A stretch of DNA of 64,000 nt from CAJFUR01 sp904420575 (lineage in GTDB: Bacteria > Actinomycetota > Coriobacteriia > Coriobacteriales > Eggerthellaceae): NCBI GenBank assembly GCA_965119745.1, contig OZ221973.1, positions 2,418,001-2,482,000 of the forward strand, read 5' to 3'. Position 1 is the first letter of the stretch; every line of letters starts with the position of its first letter. The notes under the pieces are model-generated. The model saw only the letters and a program-made list of their open reading frames with translations. It was not told the origin of the DNA and did no database searches. Shown piece by piece: positions 41,089 to 48,612 of the stretch. Made by a program: the position numbers and the translations under genes.

Positions 41089-41182
41089 AGCACGGCTCCA
41101 GCAACCCGCCAGTTCGCCTCCAGCGCACCTTCTGCACGTTTCCAGCACGGCTCCAGCAGGTTTCCAGCACGGCTCCAGCAAC
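41089..41182. repeat. Short tandem repeats AGCACGGCTCCAGCA
   Basis: AGCACGGCTCCAGCA occurs exactly at 41089, 41144 and 41166, with a decayed copy near 41116. The last two copies are part of a direct 22-base tandem unit (TTTCCAGCACGGCTCCAGCA plus two bases) at 41139-41182. Confidence 0.75.
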
Positions 41183-41332
41183 CGGCAGACTGAACCGCAC
41201 GCGGGGAGGGGCCGAGCTTCCCCAAAACTCCAGGGGCCCGACGGGCAGCGAGGCCGAAAGCCGCCTCGCCGCCCGTCGGCACGTCGAGGGCCGGCGGCAA
41301 CCCGTCTGGCGATCGCGCCGCCGCCGGCCTCG

Positions 41333-42511
41333 TCACTGCCGCCCGTCGAGCGACGCCTTCAGCGCCGCCAGCGCGCGCAGCACCGTGCGGGTGCGCACTT
41401 CGGAGCGGTCGCCGGGGAACCGGCACAGCTCTGCGCGCACGCCCTGCGCGTCGGCCACGGCCAGCCATACGGTGCCCACCGGCTTGCCCTCCTCGGCGCC
41501 TCCTGGCCCGGCAATGCCCGTCACCGCCACGGCGACGTCGGCCTGCAGGTCGTCCTTGGCGCCCTGCGCCATCTGACAGGCCACTTCCCCGCTCACCGCG
41601 CCGCAGCGGGCCAGCGTGCCCGCATCCACGCCCAACACGGCATGCTTCACGTCGTCCACGTAGCTCACGACACCGCCCCGCACGACGGCGGAGCTGCCGG
41701 GCACCGACGTGAGCGCGGCGGCCACCATGCCCCCCGTCAGGCTTTCCGCCGTGGCCACCGTCTTGCGGGCCTCTCGCGCCGCGGCCACCACGTCCGCCGC
41801 CGAGACGCGGCACGCGTCCAAGTCCACCGCGTCTTCCAGCACGATCTCAGCCCGGTCGGCCTTGCGCGACGCCGAAGTGAAGCCCAAGAGCTCGCGCGCC
41901 TTGACGAAGTAGTCGAGCATCGACACGATGGTCAGCACCAGCGCCACGATCATGACGGCCCACGACACCAGGTACAGCGGGTTGTGCAGCACGCCTTCGG
42001 GGTCGGTGATGACCACGCTGTCCTTGATGATGAACAGCACGATGGCCACGATCTGCGTCACGGTCTTCGCCTTGCCGTACCAGCTGGCCGCAATGACCAC
42101 GCCTTGGCTGGCGGCAACCATGCGGATGCCGGACACGATGAACTCGCGCGTGAGGATGACGAGCGCCACCCAGGACGGCAGGATGGAAAGCTCCACCAGC
42201 GCCAGCAGCGCCGCCGCCACCAGTATCTTGTCGGCCAGAGGGTCCATGAACTTGCCGAAGTTCGTCACCTCGTTGCGGCTGCGCGCCAGATAGCCGTCCA
42301 GGCCGTCGGTCGCCGCAAGAAGGACGAAGATGCCCGCCGCGATCCACGGCTTCCACGTCTCGGCGTCGCTCCACTGGGGGAACCACGCCGGCCAGGGGCT
42401 GATGATGGCCACCACGAACACCGGCACGCAGCAGATGCGCACAAGCGTCACGACGTTCGCCGGCGTCCACAGCTTCTCGCGCGCGGCGCCGTTCGGAGCC
42501 GACTCGGTCAT
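41333..42511 (-). CDS. Fusion of phosphatidylglycerophosphate synthase and CinA amidohydrolase domain
   Basis: A 392-aa single reading frame joining two enzymes. Residues 15-215 are a CDP-alcohol phosphatidyltransferase (PgsA): the motif D69-x2-DG-x2-AR-x8-G-x3-D90-x3-D94 is intact and several membrane helices follow. Residues about 240-390 are the C-terminal CinA domain, which deamidates NMN (AESLTGGMVAAAL, GGVVSYVDDVKHAVLGV, AVTGIAGPGG). The two genes are usually separate neighbours before recA; here there is no stop between them. The start overlaps the rimO stop as ATGA. The linker (about 216-240) looks like ordinary protein, so a sequencing merge is unlikely. Both domains would face the cytoplasm, CinA tethered to the membrane. 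Confidence 0.9.
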   Translation of the reverse strand: MTESAPNGAAREKLWTPANVVTLVRICCVPVFVVAIISPWPAWFPQWSDAETWKPWIAAGIFVLLAATDGLDGYLARSRNEVTNFGKFMDPLADKILVAAALLALVELSILPSWVALVILTREFIVSGIRMVAASQGVVIAASWYGKAKTVTQIVAIVLFIIKDSVVITDPEGVLHNPLYLVSWAVMIVALVLTIVSMLDYFVKARELLGFTSASRKADRAEIVLEDAVDLDACRVSAADVVAAAREARKTVATAESLTGGMVAAALTSVPGSSAVVRGGVVSYVDDVKHAVLGVDAGTLARCGAVSGEVACQMAQGAKDDLQADVAVAVTGIAGPGGAEEGKPVGTVWLAVADAQGVRAELCRFPGDRSEVRTRTVLRALAALKASLDGRQ

Positions 42512-43956
42512 GCAAGCTCACCTTCCATCTCGTACAGAAGCGTGTCCACGATGCGCACGCGCACGACCTGCCCCACCTCGCCCGCATCCAGATACACCAC
42601 GCCGTCCACCTCGGGTGCCTGGCACATGGCGCGTCCGAACAGCTGACCGTCCTCTTCGCGCCCCTCCACCAGCACGTCCATCTCCTGGCCAACGCGCGCG
42701 GCGATGCGCGGCATGCAGGAGGCGTCGGCCACGTCGCGCAGGCGCTGCGCGCGGTCGGCCTTCTCGTCCGCGTCCAGCTGGCCGGGAAGCCCGAAGGCGC
42801 GGGTGCCCTCTTCGCGGGAATAGGCGAACACGCCCACGTAGTCGAAGGGCGCCTCCTCCACGAAGTCGCACAGATCCTCGAACTGCTCCTCCGTCTCGCC
42901 AGGGAAGCCCGCGATGAGCGTCGTGCGCAGCACGGCATGCGGCACCTTCGTGCGGATGCGCTCCGCCAGGGCCAGGAAGTCCTCGCGCGACCCCTTCCGG
43001 TTCATGGCGGCGAGCAGCGAAGCGTCCACATGCTGCAGCGGCAGGTCGAAGTAGGGGCAGACGTTGGGGTGGGACGCCACCGCGTCCAGCAGCGCGTCGT
43101 CCACCCCTTCTGGCTGCACGTACATGACGCGGAACCACGTGCGCGGATGGCGCTCGGCCAGCGCCGTCACCAGCGCGGCCAAACTCGACGGCTCTTCGAA
43201 GTCGGCGCCCCAGCGCCCCGTGTCCTGCGCGATCAGCACGATCTCCCGCACGCCGCGCGCCACGTGCGCGTCCACCTCGGCGCACACGTCCTCCAAGGGA
43301 AAGCTGCGGTAGCGCCCGCGGATGAAGGGGATGGTGCAGTAGGAGCAGAAGCGGTCGCACCCGTCCGATATCTTCACGTAGGCCGAGACCGCCTCGGCCT
43401 CGGCCTCGGCCTCGGCCTGCTGCACGCCTGCGGCGCCGGCCAGGCCCTCGCTTCCGATGCCGGCGTCCGCCTGCGCGGAGGCCCCCTCGCCGCTCTCGTC
43501 CCCAGCTGCATCGGTGCCCGTGCAGGACGCCGAAGCCTCATCGCGTGCGGGCAGTTTCGCGAACAGGCCCTCGAGCACGGCTGCCAGGTCGTCCTCGCGG
43601 GCGCACGGCACGAACGCGCCCGCCTCGGAAAGCTCCTCTTCCAGGTCGGCGCCGTAGCGGGCCGGCATGCAGCCGGCGACCACGAGGGCCGCCCGCCCGC
43701 TCTCCACGTTCGGGAGGCCCGCAACGTCGAAGATTGCCTCCAGGCTTTCCTCGGTGGCCGCCTGGATGAACGAGCAGGTGTTGACGACCACCGCGTCGGC
43801 GCAGGCAGGATCGTCCACCACCGCATAGCCCGCCTCCAGGACGCGGGCGCGCATGTGTGCGGTGTCCACCTCGTTCTTGGCGCACCCGAGGGTCAGAAAC
43901 GCGACCGAGCGCGGCGCCAAGGCGCGCTCGGGCTCGCGGTTGCAGGCTTTCTCCAT
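42508..43956 (-). CDS. rimO: Ribosomal protein S12 methylthiotransferase RimO, with insertion
   Basis: A 482-aa radical-SAM enzyme adding a methylthio group to Asp88 (E. coli numbering) of S12. N-terminal cluster Cys are C25 (LGCAKNEVD), C61 (NTCSF) and C96 (AGCMPAR); the radical-SAM cluster is C200, C204, C207 in CDRFCSYCTIPFIRGRYRS. A TRAM domain ends it. Between the domains, about residues 137-190 form an extra low-complexity linker rich in Ala, Glu and Gly, ending in an AE repeat coded by a hexanucleotide repeat; this makes it about 40 residues longer than usual. The ATG at 43956 is chosen by domain fit; the ribosome site (GGAAGG) is rather far. It overlaps the fusion gene downstream. Confidence 0.94.
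   Translation of the reverse strand: MEKACNREPERALAPRSVAFLTLGCAKNEVDTAHMRARVLEAGYAVVDDPACADAVVVNTCSFIQAATEESLEAIFDVAGLPNVESGRAALVVAGCMPARYGADLEEELSEAGAFVPCAREDDLAAVLEGLFAKLPARDEASASCTGTDAAGDESGEGASAQADAGIGSEGLAGAAGVQQAEAEAEAEAVSAYVKISDGCDRFCSYCTIPFIRGRYRSFPLEDVCAEVDAHVARGVREIVLIAQDTGRWGADFEEPSSLAALVTALAERHPRTWFRVMYVQPEGVDDALLDAVASHPNVCPYFDLPLQHVDASLLAAMNRKGSREDFLALAERIRTKVPHAVLRTTLIAGFPGETEEQFEDLCDFVEEAPFDYVGVFAYSREEGTRAFGLPGQLDADEKADRAQRLRDVADASCMPRIAARVGQEMDVLVEGREEDGQLFGRAMCQAPEVDGVVYLDAGEVGQVVRVRIVDTLLYEMEGELA
43391..43414. repeat. Hexanucleotide repeat (GCCTCG)x4 inside rimO
   Basis: Four perfect GCCTCG copies, coding the Ala-Glu repeat of the RimO linker. As a multiple of three, gains or losses of a unit would keep the frame and change only linker length. 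Confidence 0.8.
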
Positions 43957-43979
43957 GGGTCCGTGGCCTTCCCGCTGCG

Positions 43980-44477
43980 TCACCGGTAGTTCACGTACTG
44001 CAGCGGCTGGCCGTAGTCCTGGCCCTTCAGGAAGGCGATGACCTCCTGCAGCGTGTCGCGCGACGCCGAGCTCACGCGCAGCTTGTCGCCCTCGATCTGC
44101 ACCTTGACCTTGAGCTTCGTCGCCTTGATGTCCTTGTTGATGCGGCCGGCCGTGTCCTTGTCGATGCCGTCGACGATGCTCGCGCTCTGCCGCACGCTCT
44201 GCCCGGCGGCCGGCTGCGGATCGCCCCACTTCACGGCGGCCAGATCGATGCCGCGCTTCACCAGCTTGCTGCCGATGACGTCGATGACCTGTCTGGCCAC
44301 GAAATCGGAGGGCGCCGACACGGTGAGGGCCTGCTTCGCCTTGTCGAGCGCGATCTCGGCGCCGGAGTCCTTGAGGTCGTAGCGCTGCGCGAGTTCCTTC
44401 TTCGCCTGCTGGAACGCGTTGTCCACTTCCTGCATGTCGACGGTGGACACCACGTCGAAGCTCGATTCCTTCGCCAT
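43980..44477 (-). CDS. YajQ family nucleotide-binding protein
   Basis: A 165-aa YajQ/DUF520 protein of two ferredoxin-like domains. The family start is exact (SSFDVVSTVDMQEVDNAFQQ), with AAGQSVRQSASIVDGID and KVKVQIEGDKLRVSSASRDT later. Members bind nucleotides; in some bacteria they bind c-di-GMP. The cellular job here is unknown. The ATG at 44477 has GAAAGGA upstream. It lies 23 bases before the rimO start on the same strand. Confidence 0.93.
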   Translation of the reverse strand: MAKESSFDVVSTVDMQEVDNAFQQAKKELAQRYDLKDSGAEIALDKAKQALTVSAPSDFVARQVIDVIGSKLVKRGIDLAAVKWGDPQPAAGQSVRQSASIVDGIDKDTAGRINKDIKATKLKVKVQIEGDKLRVSSASRDTLQEVIAFLKGQDYGQPLQYVNYR

Positions 44478-44857
44478 GAAACATCCTTTCTCGAACGTGA
44501 CGGCGTGCGTCCGGCACGCCGCGCGCTGCTGTCCATAACTGTCCAGCATACCCTATTTGACGCCGCACCGACAGCGGGAAGCCGGAGGATTCGGGGCGAG
44601 CGGGCACGACGTCCTGGGATCGAACGCCGCCGCGGCTGCGGCGGAAACAGGCGGCGCGCCGGTCGCCCGACGCGCCGGCGAACGCTGCGGCCGTGGGCCT
44701 CGCTTGCGCATGCCTCGCCCACGGCCGCCGGCGCCGCGGACCCATGACCGGCTGGCACGTGCATGCGCCCTCACGAAAAACCGCGCCTTCGCGTTTCCGG
44801 CACCGTCTCAAACGCCGGAATCACGAAGGCGCGGCCCAGGCTCGCACGGGCTTTCGG
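44478..44857. other. rodZ-yajQ intergenic region
   Basis: 380 bases, GC-rich. The rodZ terminator lies at 44776-44834; the remainder up to yajQ shows no gene. A promoter for yajQ is expected near 44530-44560 (TATGGACAGCAG region) but I cannot define it. Confidence 0.4.
44776..44834 (-). terminator. Terminator after the RodZ-like gene
   Basis: Long stem CCGCGCCTTCG with CGAAGGCGCGG, an inner TTTCCGGC / GCCGGAA pair after a small internal loop, then five T on the minus strand (A run at 44776-44780). It ends 23 bases past the RodZ-like stop. Confidence 0.85.
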
Positions 44858-45928
44858 CTAGGCGGCCGCACCGCCGTCCCCCGCAGAGCCGCCTGCGGCA
44901 TCGCCGGTATCTGCGCCGCCCGTGTCGGCAGGAAGGTTCTCCGCCTTCCATTTCTCCAGATAGGCAGCAAAATCGACCGTGTAGGTGTACACGCCGCCGC
45001 TCTCGGTCATCTGGTCGGTCGGCACGGCTTCTCCCGCCAGCATGAGCGTCACGTTCTCCGGGTTGGTCGTGACGAACTTGAGCGTGGTGGTGACGTCGTA
45101 GCTCTTCTCGGTCGGCCCCGCCACGTCCTCGGCGATGCTCGGCCCGCCGTCGCCTTCGTAGACCTCGATGTAGGCTTCAGTGCCCGAGGCCACCGAGAAC
45201 GAGAACACCACCTTGTCGGGGGCGATGGGCGTCGGGGGCGTCTGCGCGGCGCCGTCGCCGGCCCCGTCGTCGGGGTTCGACGTGTCGGTCAGGCCGGTGA
45301 TGGGCACGCTGGGAACGTCCTGCTCGGACGCGCCCTTGTTGCCGAACACCAGCACCAGCACCACGACGAGCACCACCAGTATCACCGCTGCGGCGATGAC
45401 GAAGGGCAGCTTGGAGCGCGCCTGCGCGGGCGCCTTCGGGCCGGCGTAGAAGTTCGTGTACTGGGTGCCCGGCACGGCGGCATGGCGGGAGGGATGCGTG
45501 CGGTCCTGCGCATAGGTGCGGCCGCCCGAATCGGTGCGGTCGTCGTAGAGGGTGCGGCCGAGCGCGTTCTGGCGCGGCGGTGGGTCGCCGGCGCCTTCGC
45601 GCTGCGGGCGCGCGCCCCGGCGCGACGAGCCGCCCATGTCGAAGCCGGTCGGCTGGGCCTCGTTGCGGGCGCGGCCCACCTGATAGGCATAGGCCTCGTC
45701 CAAGTACATGCGGGTCAGCTCCGTGGGATTGAGTCCCACGAGCCGCGCGTAGGCGTTCACCATGTTGCGCGTGTACCCGCGCGGCGGCATGCGCGAGAAG
45801 TCGTTCTCCTCGATGGCGCGCAGGATGTCGGGGCGGATGCGCAAGCGCCGGGCCGCCGTCGTGAGGTCGAGGCCGCGCCGCTCGCGTGCCTCGCGCAGTA
45901 TCGCTCCGAAACTCATCTGTGTCGCCAC
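44858..45928 (-). CDS. RodZ-like helix-turn-helix membrane protein
   Basis: A 356-aa bitopic protein. An N-terminal HTH of the RodZ type (SFGAILREARERRGLDLTTA, DFSRMPPRGYTRNMVNAYAR) faces the cytoplasm; a polar Arg/Gly/Pro linker follows, then one membrane helix (LPFVIAAAVILVVLVVVLVL) and an outer DUF4115-like beta domain, ending in a Gly/Ala/Asp tail. RodZ proteins tie MreB and division machinery to the membrane; whether that holds here is unknown. I chose the GTG at 45928 because GGAG lies seven bases before it, four bases past the ftsK stop; ATG at 45916 is an alternative. It is in an operon with ftsK and ends in a strong terminator. Confidence 0.87.
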   Translation of the reverse strand: MATQMSFGAILREARERRGLDLTTAARRLRIRPDILRAIEENDFSRMPPRGYTRNMVNAYARLVGLNPTELTRMYLDEAYAYQVGRARNEAQPTGFDMGGSSRRGARPQREGAGDPPPRQNALGRTLYDDRTDSGGRTYAQDRTHPSRHAAVPGTQYTNFYAGPKAPAQARSKLPFVIAAAVILVVLVVVLVLVFGNKGASEQDVPSVPITGLTDTSNPDDGAGDGAAQTPPTPIAPDKVVFSFSVASGTEAYIEVYEGDGGPSIAEDVAGPTEKSYDVTTTLKFVTTNPENVTLMLAGEAVPTDQMTESGGVYTYTVDFAAYLEKWKAENLPADTGGADTGDAAGGSAGDGGAAA

Positions 45929-45932
45929 GTCG

Positions 45933-48494
45933 TCACTCCTCAGATAAGGACGCGCCTTCCGCCGCATCGTGCACTTCGAACGCCTTCAGCGTCTCCAACT
46001 CCATGGCGTCGACCAGGACCTCGCGCGGCTTGCTGCCGTTCGGGGGACCCACGACGCCCTTTTCCTCCAACAGGTCCATTATACGCCCTGCCCGCGAATA
46101 GCCCACCTTGAGCCGGCGCTGGATGTTCGACGTCGAGCCCAATCCGCTGGAGACCACGATGTCGGCGGCCTCCCACACGAGCAGGTCGTCGGACGTGGAC
46201 CCGCCGCCCGAGCCGTCGGGAGAGGACGCGCCCAGCGTGATGAGGTTCGTCTGCAATATTTCCGAATGGTACTCCGGCTCGCCCTGTTCCTTCCACCTTG
46301 ACACCACGGCGTTGATCTCGTCCTCGGACACGTAGCAGCCCTGAATGCGCTGGGGCTTGGCGTACTCGGGCTTGCTGAACAGCAAATCGCCCAAACCGAT
46401 GAGCCGCTCGGCGCCCGGCGTGTCCAGCACCACGCGGCTGTCGATGCCGGAGGCAACGTTGAACGCGATGCGGTTCGTGATGTTCGCCTTGATGAGGCCC
46501 GTGACCACGTTCGTGGAGGGGCGCTGCGTGGCCACGATGAGGTGGATGCCGGCCGCGCGCGCGAGCTGCGCGATGCGGCTGATGGAGAACTCCACCTCCT
46601 TGCCCACGTTCATCATGAGGTCGGCCAGCTCGTCGATGATGATGACGAGGTAGGGCAGCTCGTCGCCGAGCTCCCCTGCAGGGGGCTCCTCGCCCGCCTC
46701 CTCGGCGGCGCGCGCCGCCGCCTTTTCGGCCTGCACCTTCGCGTTGTACTGCGCGATGTTGCGGGCCCCCACCTTGGAGAACACCTTCAGGCGCCGCTCC
46801 ATCTCGGCCACGCCCCATGAAAGCGCGCTCGCAGCCTCCTTGGCCTCGGTGACCACGGGAACGTACAGGTGCGGGATGCCGTTGTAGGGCGTGAACTCCA
46901 CCCGCTTGGGGTCGATCATGATGAAGCGCACCTCGTCGGGCGTGGCCCGCATGAGGATGGACATGATCATGGCGTTGATGGACACCGACTTGCCCGACCC
47001 GGTGGTGCCGCCGATGAGCAGGTGAGGCATCTTGGCCAGGTCGGATATGATGCAGCGTCCCTCCACGTCCTTGCCGATGGCGATCTGCAGCGGGCCTTCG
47101 GGAGCGTCTTTGAGCACGTCGCCCAGAAGCACGCTCTGGCGCGTGCGGTTCGGCACCTCTATCCCGACGTAGTTCGTGCCGGGGATGGGGGCGAAGATGC
47201 GCACGCCCGGCGCAGCGAGCGCGAGCGCGATGTCCTGCTCGAGCGCCGTGATGCGGTTCACGCGCACGCCGGCAGGCAGGTCGACCTTGAAGAGCGTCAC
47301 CGTGGGTCCAGCGACCCAGCCCACCACCTGGGCGAAGATGCTGAAGCTTTCCAGTGTTTCCTGCAGGCAGGCGGCGGTCTCCTGCAGTTCGGAATCCGTG
47401 GCCTTGTCCTTGGGCGAGGCCACGTTCGCGGCCAGCATGGACAGGGGCGGCACCACGTAGTCTCCCCGCTCCTCGCCCGGGGCGTCCACGGCGTCGGCCT
47501 TCTTGCCACGGGGACGCGCGGCAGGCTTCCCCTTCTCCGCGCCCTCGCCGGCATGCTTGCGGCCGAGCTTGCGCGTCAGCGGCGCCGGCTCCCCTTCCAA
47601 AGGCGGCAGGGGCTCGAAGGCGGCCGTGGGCGCCGCCGTCCCGGCTGCTGCGGCCACTCCGGAGGCCCCCAGAGGCGCGGAGGCGCGCCGAGGGCGTCTG
47701 CGCTCCCCCGTGCGTGGCAGCGCCTTCGTGGCGGACGCGTCGGCAAGCGGGTGGGCAGGCTTCACCAGGGCAGCGTCCCCGCCTTCGGCGGCCAGGTCCT
47801 GGCCTCGGCGCACGCGGGCGAAGGGCGGCGCGTCAAGCACGTCCTCCCCTTCGCGTTCCGCGCGCTTCTCGCGCACGCGCTCGATGAGCTTGGAGAGCGA
47901 GAACCCGACGACGGCGAGCCCCGCCAGGATGACGCCGGCCATGATGACGCTCGAAACCACCTGGCCGAACAGCGTGAGCCCCACCCAGGCCACGCCCGCG
48001 CCCACGTAGCCGCCACGTGCGGCCAGCTGCTCGTGGTCGAAGAGCGCCGAAAGGTCGTGCGGGTCGGACGTGGGCGTGAAGAGCGCCAGAAGGACCAGCA
48101 CGGCAAAGAAGACCAAGGCCAGCCCCACCGCCACGCGGGCGGGAACCCGCTCGCGGTCGAAGCGCACAAGGAAGCTCACCCCGATGGCCAGGAGCAGAAA
48201 AGGCAGCAGGTAGGCGCCCAGGCCCAAGGTCAGGTGCAGGGCGGTCGACAGAAACGACGTGACGATGGCGTCGGTGGGCAGCACGGCGGCCACCAGAAGG
48301 ACGGCGGCCAGCACGGCGAACACCACGCCCACGATGTCATGGCGCGTGCGCTCGTCGAGGAGGCGCGCCTCCTCGGCCGCGGCGGCCTTGCCGCGCAGCG
48401 GCGCCTTCCGACCGGCGGGAGCCGATGCGCGCCCCTTCGCCGAGGAAGGCTTCTTAGACTTCGATGCGTTTGCAGAAGCTGATTGACGGGCCAC
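45933..48494 (-). CDS. ftsK: DNA translocase FtsK/SpoIIIE
   Basis: An 853-aa septum-linked ATPase that pumps chromosomes during division. Four to five N-terminal membrane helices (about 50-215), a low-complexity linker (215-350), then the motor: DYVVPPLSMLAANV, P-loop GGTTGSGKSVSINA, Walker B VIIIDELADLMM, and the C-terminal gamma winged helix (SNIQRRLKVGYSRAGRIMDL). The start is GTG at 48494 with AAGGAG seven bases upstream. Co-transcribed with the RodZ-like gene four bases on. Confidence 0.96.
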   Translation of the reverse strand: MARQSASANASKSKKPSSAKGRASAPAGRKAPLRGKAAAAEEARLLDERTRHDIVGVVFAVLAAVLLVAAVLPTDAIVTSFLSTALHLTLGLGAYLLPFLLLAIGVSFLVRFDRERVPARVAVGLALVFFAVLVLLALFTPTSDPHDLSALFDHEQLAARGGYVGAGVAWVGLTLFGQVVSSVIMAGVILAGLAVVGFSLSKLIERVREKRAEREGEDVLDAPPFARVRRGQDLAAEGGDAALVKPAHPLADASATKALPRTGERRRPRRASAPLGASGVAAAAGTAAPTAAFEPLPPLEGEPAPLTRKLGRKHAGEGAEKGKPAARPRGKKADAVDAPGEERGDYVVPPLSMLAANVASPKDKATDSELQETAACLQETLESFSIFAQVVGWVAGPTVTLFKVDLPAGVRVNRITALEQDIALALAAPGVRIFAPIPGTNYVGIEVPNRTRQSVLLGDVLKDAPEGPLQIAIGKDVEGRCIISDLAKMPHLLIGGTTGSGKSVSINAMIMSILMRATPDEVRFIMIDPKRVEFTPYNGIPHLYVPVVTEAKEAASALSWGVAEMERRLKVFSKVGARNIAQYNAKVQAEKAAARAAEEAGEEPPAGELGDELPYLVIIIDELADLMMNVGKEVEFSISRIAQLARAAGIHLIVATQRPSTNVVTGLIKANITNRIAFNVASGIDSRVVLDTPGAERLIGLGDLLFSKPEYAKPQRIQGCYVSEDEINAVVSRWKEQGEPEYHSEILQTNLITLGASSPDGSGGGSTSDDLLVWEAADIVVSSGLGSTSNIQRRLKVGYSRAGRIMDLLEEKGVVGPPNGSKPREVLVDAMELETLKAFEVHDAAEGASLSEE

Positions 48495-48612
48495 GCCCCC
48501 ACTCCTTCATGCTGCGTTTCTGGTGCGTTTCAGGTTCGTGTTTCGCGGCGGCGACAGCGCCTCGTCAGGCGCGGACGTGCTTGCAGCGCGTCCGCCGCCG
48601 TTCCATTATAGC

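Larger units (their letters stand above)
40870..41332. other. recA upstream region with tandem repeats
   Basis: 463 bases between recA and the pgsA-cinA stop. The recA promoter and SOS box occupy the first 80 bases. The rest is a GC-rich, repeat-bearing stretch (see 41089-41182) without a believable gene; small frames through it have no ribosome site or family resemblance. Confidence 0.5.

Noticed and set aside
41139..41182. Possible CRISPR-like repeats
   Set aside because: Units of 22 bases without spacers, only two adjacent copies and no cas genes.
40952..41200. 82-codon minus-strand frame in the recA upstream repeat region
   Set aside because: No ribosome site, repeats dominate its sequence, and no protein family is recognisable.
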